Shown piece by piece: positions 61,335-64,000 of a stretch of DNA of 64,000 nt. Origin of the DNA: CAVQMB01 sp963713445. Its GTDB lineage: Bacteria; Pseudomonadota; Gammaproteobacteria; Competibacterales; Competibacteraceae. Position 1 is the stretch's first letter. Each line of letters begins with the position of its first letter. Both the position numbers and the translations under genes were made by a program. Where the stretch lies: contig CAVQMB010000024.1 of assembly GCA_963713445.1 (NCBI GenBank), positions 1 to 64,000 of the forward strand, given 5' to 3'. The notes under the pieces were generated by a model, which had not been told where the DNA came from, ran no database searches, and was given only the letters and a program-made list of their open reading frames with translations.

Positions 61335-62744
61335 CTAGTAGCCCTCAGGCCTTGGCCATGGCATCGTGAACTGCGATCCACGTTCCACGAACTTGTAACG
61401 GCGAAAATGAAACCAGACCGAGATGATGATGTAGAAAGCCATAGTAGCCAGTAGCGTACTGCCATAGCCCAGAAACGTGGCAAAGTATGTCATGACGCAC
61501 AATATGAATAACGTGATCGCCGGTAACGGGTGAAACGGATGCACGTAGCCACGGTCAATGCTTCCGAGCGGCCATTGCCGGCGGAACTTGACCATGTTGA
61601 TAGTCATGAATGTATATCCGAGCAGCCCCGACAGGATGGAAAATGTAATAACCTGATCCAGCAGACCCGTGAAGCCGAATGACACCGCAACCGGAATCAA
61701 AAACACAATAGACCGGAAAGGCGTGCGATAGCGCGGATGCACGGCGCCAAACACGCGTGGCAGATAACCGTCGCGCCCCAGCGAGAACCATGCCCGCGCG
61801 GCATCGTTGATGGTACCGTTGGCTGACGCGAGAGCGGAAAACGCAGTCCCCACAAACAGGAACGCTGTCACCGCCGGGATGCCAAGGACCCGTGCACTGT
61901 CATACAGTGGCACGCTGGCCTGTCCCAGATACTGCCACGGTAGCACACCACTTGCCACATACCAGGTTAGAGTCGCGGCTATCAACAGCGTGATCATTCC
62001 GGTCATCGTGCCCAGCGGCAGCGAACGCCGCGTCGATCGGGTTTCCTCCGCCGCCTGCGTGGTCCCCTCGATACCCAGGTAATACCACATACCAAACTGC
62101 AGCGCGGCGATTACACCGATCCAACCATAGGGCAAACCGACCAGCAGTTCCTTATGATGCATCACCTTGCCCAAGCTCCAGGGCTCAGCAACAAAGAACA
62201 ATACGATGATCGATACGAACGCGATAAATGTAATGACGAAATTCACGTTCAGCGTTATGGCGACACCACGGTAGTTCAGAAACGCCAAGACGCTGATGGC
62301 CAACACCACGAACGGCTTGGGATCAAGCCCTGGGTGGCCCGTCTGGGCTGCCACCTGATGCATAAGGTCGCCGACCACCAGTGCATCGGCGGCCTCCAGC
62401 ATGGTATAGGCAAGCACGAGATAAAGCGCCACGTTGAACGCCATCAACGGGCCGATGATGTGCTTGGCCTGGGCATACTGGCCACCGGCCGCAGCAACCG
62501 TCGATGTCACCTCGGAATCGACCATCGCCACGCAGGTGTATAACAAACCAATAAACCAGCACGCTATCAGCGACGCCTCCGGCCCCCCCTTGCCCACGGT
62601 GAAATTCCAGCCCATGAATTCACCAACAAGGACGATACCGACACCGAGCGCCCAGACGTGTACCGGCCCCAGCACCTTAAGAAGCTGAAGGCTACCCTCT
62701 TGTCGCTCCCCAGCACCTCCATCTTCGGTCGCTCCGTTAGCCAT
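61335..62744 (-). CDS. APC-superfamily amino acid/amine permease
   Basis: The 469-residue permease has 12 helices and the APC pattern: GPVHVWALGVGIVLVGEFMGWNFTVGKGGPEASLI at helix 1, GLYLGWNF-like signatures, TSTVAAAGGQYAQAKHIIGP, YYLGIEGTTQAAEETRSTRRSLPLG and SANGTINDAARAWFSLGRDGYLPRVFG. Closest resemblance is to ethanolamine-type permeases. Next to an NMG pathway it may import methylamine, ethanolamine or an amino acid. ATG at 62744 is chosen: GGAGG is 9 nt upstream, and it overlaps the small upstream gene by 8 bp. Confidence 0.88.
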   Translation of the reverse strand: MANGATEDGGAGERQEGSLQLLKVLGPVHVWALGVGIVLVGEFMGWNFTVGKGGPEASLIACWFIGLLYTCVAMVDSEVTSTVAAAGGQYAQAKHIIGPLMAFNVALYLVLAYTMLEAADALVVGDLMHQVAAQTGHPGLDPKPFVVLAISVLAFLNYRGVAITLNVNFVITFIAFVSIIVLFFVAEPWSLGKVMHHKELLVGLPYGWIGVIAALQFGMWYYLGIEGTTQAAEETRSTRRSLPLGTMTGMITLLIAATLTWYVASGVLPWQYLGQASVPLYDSARVLGIPAVTAFLFVGTAFSALASANGTINDAARAWFSLGRDGYLPRVFGAVHPRYRTPFRSIVFLIPVAVSFGFTGLLDQVITFSILSGLLGYTFMTINMVKFRRQWPLGSIDRGYVHPFHPLPAITLFILCVMTYFATFLGYGSTLLATMAFYIIISVWFHFRRYKFVERGSQFTMPWPRPEGY

Positions 62745-62904
62745 TGTTGACATCCTCCACCAGGAGGTCTTCACCTTCCCGGGAACTCAGGAGGTATGCT
62801 TCAGAATACTCAGAACTGACCTTGAACATGTCGACCACCATCCACAGCAGCAGAACCGCCGACACGATCCAGGCCCCATAACTCAGAACGTTCCAGAAAT
62901 CCAT
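62737..62904 (-). CDS. Small single-helix membrane protein, permease partner candidate
   Basis: This 55-residue gene has an N-terminal helix (MDFWNVLSYGAWIVSAVLLLWMVVDMF) and an acidic tail (SREGEDLLVEDVNNG). Its stop overlaps the permease start by 8 bp, so translation is coupled. It ends MFKVSSEYSEAYLLSSREG before the tail. I recognise no family. Its tight coupling to the permease suggests a small regulatory or assembly subunit. Confidence 0.65.
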   Translation of the reverse strand: MDFWNVLSYGAWIVSAVLLLWMVVDMFKVSSEYSEAYLLSSREGEDLLVEDVNNG

Positions 62905-62953
62905 GGTTAAGCCCCCTTAGTGATTTAACTCATCGATAGGCCCAAGATGGGCG

Positions 62954-63340
62954 TCACCGTCGATCACCAAACGCCTCATTGATGACCTCCTTGTATTCCT
63001 TGTCGGACATTCTGAGCAGGATGACGAAATACCCCACAATCACAATTGCCGTGATAATTAGTGATATCCAGCTGAAATCGTAGTTGAACCGGGTATTAAT
63101 CAATTTCCCCGCTTCCTGGGCGTCATAACCGAGCTTATGCCATTGCTCTTGCATAACGGGATTTTGGTGGAGTGACTGCCACGTGGGGTTTGACTTGGCG
63201 TCGGGTACCGTGTAGGTGTTGGCCCCACCACCCAACAACAACGGCAGCAAGAGACATATGTAGACCAACGCAAGCACAAAGATGCAGTCCACGGCCTGCC
63301 CCCACCCACCCTGTTTTGGGGCGATATATTTTTTGACCAT
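62954..63340 (-). CDS. Small two-helix membrane protein, operon with permease
   Basis: The 128-residue protein has one helix near the N-terminus (AVDCIFVLALVYICLLLPLLLGG), a polar loop (NTYTVPDAKSNPTWQSLHQNPVMQEQWHKLG) and a second helix (WISLIITAIVIVGYFVILLRM). The C-terminal tail (SDKEYKEVINEAFGDRR) is charged. A GGAGGAG lies upstream of the ATG. Family unknown. Confidence 0.65.
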   Translation of the reverse strand: MVKKYIAPKQGGWGQAVDCIFVLALVYICLLLPLLLGGGANTYTVPDAKSNPTWQSLHQNPVMQEQWHKLGYDAQEAGKLINTRFNYDFSWISLIITAIVIVGYFVILLRMSDKEYKEVINEAFGDRR

Positions 63341-63373
63341 TATCTCCTCCTAGTTGTGATTCACAGTGGGCTG

Positions 63374-63685
63374 TCAGTGATCGAAAGCACCGTCGCGATG
63401 CCGACCCTTCCTCGCTCGTTTTTCATCCAGATGCCTTATATCCGGCTCGTAGACCCTGCGCTTGTGCTGGCGATACTGGCTCAGCATGGCGGTGATCGAT
63501 CCGGTGTTATAGATGAGAACCAGGCCGCCGCCGATAAATAGCGCGAGCACCGCATCAAAATCGATCATCGTCCTGATCGTAAGGAAGGTGAAGAGATAAA
63601 CGATCCAGAGTACGACGACGAACCCGATACCCCAGATCTTGTCGCGCGCATACATTGCATCCATACGGTCCTCGAGAGAAGTCAT
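63374..63685 (-). CDS. Small two-helix membrane protein, first gene of the permease operon
   Basis: The 103-residue protein has two helices (IWGIGFVVVLWIVYLFTFLTIRTM and FDAVLALFIGGGLVLIYNTGSITAML) and a basic tail (QYRQHKRRVYEPDIRHLDEKRARKGRHRDGAFDH). The excellent AAGGAGGTG at about 63693-63701 and its place as the first gene suggest high expression. Family unknown. Confidence 0.65.
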   Translation of the reverse strand: MTSLEDRMDAMYARDKIWGIGFVVVLWIVYLFTFLTIRTMIDFDAVLALFIGGGLVLIYNTGSITAMLSQYRQHKRRVYEPDIRHLDEKRARKGRHRDGAFDH

Positions 63686-64000
63686 GGACGCACCTCCTTA
63701 AGGTTGGATTATCGTGAGCCGGCCGTGCCATCCTGGCGAACGACCGTCCGCATCTACCATCGGTGCCGCACGTGCAGCCCGACGCATTCTGCACTGCCGG
63801 GGCATCCTTCGAAGAAACACATTGGCAATGTCGAAGAACATGCACCCCAGTGCATATTACTTTCCTACAATGACTAACAGGCCCACGTCAAGAAAAAACG
63901 GCAGAACACTCCAAAACAGCCGTCGATAGTTTTAGAGAAACAATCAAAAATCACTCCGGATAATCTAATATTTCTTTTAATTTCAAAGATATATATTTAT
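63686..64000. promoter_or_regulatory. Upstream region of the permease operon
   Basis: No convincing gene is seen. On the minus strand, read towards the operon, it holds the motif copy 2 at 63844-63865, a TGCAC/GTGCA 5-bp inverted repeat (63841-63854) and AT-rich sequence beyond 63,900. A short unrelated frame lies opposite. The start of the operon's transcript cannot be placed. Confidence 0.45.
63844..63865 (-). promoter_or_regulatory. Shared motif, copy 2 (permease operon)
   Basis: The minus-strand core is GAAAGTAATATGCA, matching 13 of 14 bases of the mgs copy. It is 159-180 bp upstream of the first permease-operon gene. Confidence 0.55.

Noticed and set aside
63740..63770. TGGCACG on the minus strand as a sigma-54 promoter
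   Set aside because: The -24-like TGGCACG is present, but the -12 TTGC at the right spacing is not.
1..64000. CRISPR array, tRNA or rRNA genes
   Set aside because: I saw no regularly spaced repeat array and no rRNA-like or tRNA-cloverleaf sequence.

Overview
The window reads as a gammaproteobacterial chromosome. The evidence is the core block gyrA-pheA-hisC-tyrA-aroA-cmk-rpsA-ihfB-lapB-pyrF, a Lol lipoprotein-release system, ComEC and PhoBR. Base composition is GC-rich except in the first ~8.5 kb, which is visibly more AT-rich. I cannot name genus or species.

Layout. (1) 1-1.2 kb: several broken insertion-sequence pieces (IS3-, IS5- and IS1634-like), including two degenerate copies of one IS5-like element in opposite orientation. 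(2) 1.4-9.3 kb: a decaying surface-polysaccharide island with two intact glycosyltransferases, a broken undecaprenyl-phosphate sugar transferase, a collapsed VapBC toxin-antitoxin pair, a frameshifted membrane protein, an intact membrane protein and a frameshifted kinase-like gene. (3) 9.3-19.3 kb: tRNA methylthiotransferase mtaB, MarR and ArsR regulators, two tandem phoU genes facing phoBR (Pho boxes upstream of both units), a PmtA-like methyltransferase, orphan pqqC-pqqD, a YigZ/IMPACT protein and a membrane Ser/Thr kinase. (4) 19.4-34.3 kb: the housekeeping block, then a ComEA-like HhH protein and a lolC/E-lolD pair with only one permease gene. (5) 34.4-42.4 kb: a comEC whose beta-lactamase-like domain has lost its metal ligands, then a branched-chain-amino-acid-type ABC transporter with its two ATPases fused in one protein. 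(6) 42.6-49.4 kb: aroC, a macro-domain protein, a GNAT protein, choline-sulfatase, a TauE/SafE exporter and an MsrQ-like protein. (7) 49.4-58.9 kb, minus strand: a complete N-methylglutamate (NMG) pathway for methylamine use: mgsABC (NMG synthase), gmaS (gamma-glutamylmethylamide synthetase) and mgdABCD (NMG dehydrogenase, paralogous to sarcosine oxidase soxBDAG). (8) 59.0-63.7 kb, minus strand: an XRE-cupin regulator, two unknown membrane genes, and an operon of three small membrane proteins, an APC-family permease and a universal stress protein.

How the parts may work together. GmaS would make gamma-glutamylmethylamide from methylamine and glutamate, MgsABC would convert it to N-methylglutamate, and MgdABCD would oxidise that to a C1 unit plus glutamate. 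The APC permease operon just upstream is a plausible amine uptake unit. A 22-bp element (18 of 22 positions identical) lies upstream of both mgsA and the permease operon on the same strand, which suggests shared control, perhaps by the XRE-cupin regulator encoded between them. The permease with its three small membrane partners is the best candidate here for an undescribed system.
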